From Bugula neritina (Eukaryota > Bryozoa > Gymnolaemata > Cheilostomatida > Bugulidae): 22,500 nt of DNA. Position 1 is the first letter of the stretch. Every line of letters begins with the position of its first letter. Shown here in pieces: positions 19,646 to 22,500 of the stretch. The stretch covers positions 11,146,480-11,168,979 of the forward strand of contig OZ037771.1 in the NCBI GenBank assembly GCA_964035545.1, read 5' to 3'. The position numbers and the translations under genes are program-made. The notes beneath the pieces are model-generated. The model was not told the origin of the DNA. It did no database searches and saw only the letters and a program-made list of their open reading frames with translations.

Positions 19646-21425
19646 CTGAAGATGCAAAACAATACAATTAAAGAGCTTTAGGTATAGAATAAAATATAAA
19701 ATACTTTCAATAAATTATGAGTTTATGTTAATGCACACTTTTCTTATCATTCACATTAGTTTTGTGATCAGTCACTTATTTATTCAAATAACATACTGTA
19801 CCTTGTATTTGGCTATGAGGAATGAGACTGAAACACATATTAGTTCCATTGAAAAGCTAGAAACAATGCTAGTAGTAGCCAGAATGGCTCCAGATATTCT
19901 GTAAAAATATTATAAACTTCTAAAAATGTCACTGTGGATGCTTCAGTTTTTGCAACAATACAAATTAGCAAAAAGCTATATACAAAACAAAGCAATTAGA
20001 GTATCAATATATGCATCCCAAAAAGCAATTACTTGAATACTAGATGAGCACAGAGTAGAAGTTTGTAGTTTGCTATGATATCGACAGAGACAGAGGGCAA
20101 AGTTCCTTGTATCAGAGTTAAACTTGTATTCAATACCCGAATTATAGGAAACAATGTTGTTTGATTGGTAAAACAATTAGGCTCATAGATGTATTTTAAA
20201 GGCGTAATGTAAAACTATTTAGAAAATTCTGATGTAGCCGTTTATTTTCAGGTAAATGAGTTTTTATTTTCAACAAACATTCACACTTACCCTAACTGTG
20301 AGAAGCCTATTCCGAAGAGAATAAGAGAGGTCAGTCTAACTACAGCACTCGGGGTTAAGTATATTGTTTGCTTCTTCAAGATTAGAATTCCAGATAAATG
20401 AGCTCTAGCACCCACTGCAAACAGGAAACTAAAAAATAACTTTAACTAAGTATTTGCAAAACTTACATTCAAAGTCTTCATATTTCATAATAAAAGTGGT
20501 TAAAATAGACTAAGGAGTTGGGTTTGCCATAGAACAGAAGCTATTACTGAGGAATGTCCTTTCTAACATAGCCAATCTCCTTTACCACAATTTGAACTCA
20601 TGCTCATGTAATTGATAAGGCTTTGTTCTAACTACCAGTGTACTTTAAATTATAGTGTTATTTTATTGTTTAATTATAAAAAAAATGTTTTTATTACCAT
20701 AATTGTTTTCACAAATATAGGCCTATTGTAGCTATATAATATAATTAGGCTAGCTTAACACCTTTATTTTGCAACATGCAGAACAACGCATCTTTAAATT
20801 TATGACCGTTTGCAATGAGTTGAATTATTACCTTTAAACATCTTATAGAGTTACATATATAAACAACATAGTATATATTCTTACATTTTCAACTAACATA
20901 CGCTTAAGAACTAATTATATATTCTTCAAAGAAAATTGATGTGTTGCTCAATTGATGTATCATAATCTTGAGTCTTTACCAATAAAACCAACAATAGAGA
21001 ATATCTGGAGAGGCGCAGTACTTCTGCCGGCCAGCTCTTCATCGAGACCTATGATTGTGTTCATGATGAAGTAGCCAGATTTAGGGTTAGCAAATAGCAA
21101 TGCACTGGCAGTCAGAGCTGAGGCAGTACAAAACACTGAGTACAAAGTTAAAACCTACAAAATAATTTAAATAAATTAAAAAAATCGAAGTTGAAAATGA
21201 AATACAGCAATAATTATTTTCATTTGCAATTAATTTGTCATCTTCCTTCAAATCCAAAAGGCCTTAAATGTAACTAAGAATATCAAGTATAAAATCTACC
21301 TTCATTGAAAGCTTTTCATGATTTTTTGTTTGCCTATGAAATGTTGGAGCAACTGTACGCAAATCATTCAGCCATGAGAAGACAAATCTGCAGGTTGGAT
21401 AAACAGCAGTCACTATGGCAACAGC
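19502..21425 (-). CDS. ANKH-like (progressive ankylosis) membrane transporter, last five exons
   Basis: Joined exons 21425-21300, 21154-20980, 20414-20291, 19898-19802 and 19645-19502 give 221 residues and a stop, all with AG/GT borders and matching phases. The protein follows the C-terminal part of vertebrate ANKH (492 residues) in order: AVAIVTAVYP and WLNDLRTVAPTF; a membrane segment; IIGLDEELA and APLQIFS; VGARAHLSG; LTPSAVVRL; two further membrane segments; then a polar tail. The RAHL-S/T-G and PS-x-V-x-R motifs are conserved. ANKH is a multipass plasma-membrane protein of MATE-like fold that exports pyrophosphate, ATP and citrate and limits mineralisation in vertebrates. Transport by this homolog is inferred. 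The start and about half the protein lie to the right of the window. No frame breaks were seen, so the gene looks functional. Confidence 0.88.
19802..19898 (-). CDS. ANKH-like exon d (97 nt)
   Basis: Acceptor TTTTTACAG and donor GTACAG. It completes a Gly codon, then encodes 32 residues, ISGAILATTSIVSSF to FLIAKYK. This is the last membrane helix, matching ANKH from its LGVHGA region to the Y-x-K border. Confidence 0.86.
20291..20414 (-). CDS. ANKH-like exon c (124 nt)
   Basis: Of two candidate acceptors, TTTGCAG before 20414 is chosen. With it the split codon gives Val and the spacing to RAHLSG equals that in ANKH; the upstream TTTTTAG would disturb the frame. Donor is GTAAGT. It encodes GARAHLSGILILKK, then PSAVVRLTSLILFGIGF. 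Confidence 0.86.
20980..21154 (-). CDS. ANKH-like exon b (175 nt, ends after one base of a codon)
   Basis: Acceptor ...TTGTAG and donor GTAAAG. It encodes VLTLYSVFCTASALTASALLF (a membrane helix) through NTIIGLDEELAGRSTAPLQIF to FIG. The IIGLD/E and P-L-x-I-F-S elements match ANKH. It is absent from the duplicate. Confidence 0.86.
21300..21425 (-). CDS. ANKH-like exon a (126 nt, phase 0)
   Basis: Acceptor ...CATAG before 21425 and donor GTAGAT after 21300. It encodes 42 residues, AVAIVTAVYP to NHEKLSMK, matching the ANKH segment with EAVAILTATYP and the cytosolic loop after it. The end of this exon is duplicated at 16890-16948. Confidence 0.87.
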
Positions 21426-21966
21426 CTATGGAATCATAATTGCTCAATTTAATACATCATATACAATAAATAATATAAAATCAGATGACATCTAACAAAT
21501 AATTTCATCTACATGAAGATATTTTATCTTATTAAATTAGGTATATAATCATTATAACAATTATTTATAATTTTGATTATAAATTTACTAGTGTGCATGT
21601 AGAGAGCCAAGTGGGTTGGGCTGACATTCTATCATAGACTGCACTTAGATATAGGACAGTGGTTAACATACTATAGCTTGCTAGTTAGAGGTATAAGGTT
21701 TGATTTCTGGCGGGGACTATTATGTTCAGGTATGAAGTTATATTTTAAAAATATGTTAATTATTCACAGAAGAAATCCGAGACTAGAAACATTTACTACA
21801 TAACAAGCTTAATAACTGTTGTTAACACTTGATTATTTACATATTCCCTAATATTTCATTTATATTTCATACACTCTGAGAGTGACAGATATTTGTTGCT
21901 TTGGTATTATGTAGCTATAGAGAGGGTGGAATTTATTTATTAATTGTGTGCATTCTCATGCAACAA
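21426..21966 (-). other. Intron of the ANKH-like gene, nothing else recognised
   Basis: AT-rich sequence upstream of exon a. No further ANKH-like exon, RNA gene or repeat was identified. The preceding exon must lie beyond 22500 or be unrecognisable. Confidence 0.6.

Positions 21967-22500
<534 letters not shown>

Noticed and set aside
20398-20425. Alternative upstream acceptor (TTTTTAG) for ANKH-like exon c
   Set aside because: It breaks the codon phase from exon b, whereas TTTGCAG at 20415 keeps phase and family spacing.

Overview
This is nuclear DNA from an animal, probably an invertebrate. The evidence is spliced exons of a conserved metazoan transporter (ANKH-like), metazoan BEL/Pao and Ty3/gypsy LTR retrotransposons, LINE reverse transcriptases, and long (TA)n, (TG)n and trinucleotide arrays. 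A lophotrochozoan is possible, but nothing in the window fixes the phylum. There are no bacterial operons, CRISPR arrays or recognisable tRNA/rRNA genes.

Layout. 1-3569 is a decayed BEL/Pao element on the + strand. Its gag ORF is long and almost intact. Its pol survives only as stop-riddled pieces (end of RT, RNase H, integrase zinc module, extreme C-terminus) with two large internal deletions. 3570-3932 is a long (TA)n tract. 3933-4080 and 11492-13378 are two halves of one LINE (LINE A, - strand), split by a complete Ty3/gypsy element at 4081-11491. That element has 350/349-bp LTRs, a CTAT target duplication, a tRNA-Leu-type primer site, gag, pol, and an extra 3' region with a two-zinc-finger ORF. 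13379-13473 is another (TA)n tract. 13474-15403 holds pieces of a second LINE family (- strand), with a C-terminal piece lying upstream of an N-terminal/RT piece. 15404-15808 is an 18-bp GTA/GCA-type minisatellite.

The right third is AT-rich host sequence. 19502-21425 (- strand) carries the last five exons of an ANKH-like pyrophosphate/ATP/citrate exporter gene, with consistent splice sites and phases; the 5' exons lie beyond the window. 15980-16948 is a partial same-orientation duplicate of this gene. It lacks three exons and is interrupted by a 499-bp solo LTR with a perfect CATAT duplication. A second, older gypsy pol remnant (about 16955-17910) abuts the duplicate. A (TG)n array fills 21967 to the end.

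Order of events inferred from nesting: BEL and LINE B decayed first, LINE A came to lie between (TA)n tracts, and the gypsy element then inserted into LINE A. About 26 substitutions and one indel between its LTRs (roughly 7%, counted by eye) make it an old, inactive copy. The most unusual items are the zinc-finger ORF downstream of gypsy pol, the preserved BEL gag beside a ruined pol, and the (TA)n tracts at the edges of unrelated retroelements.
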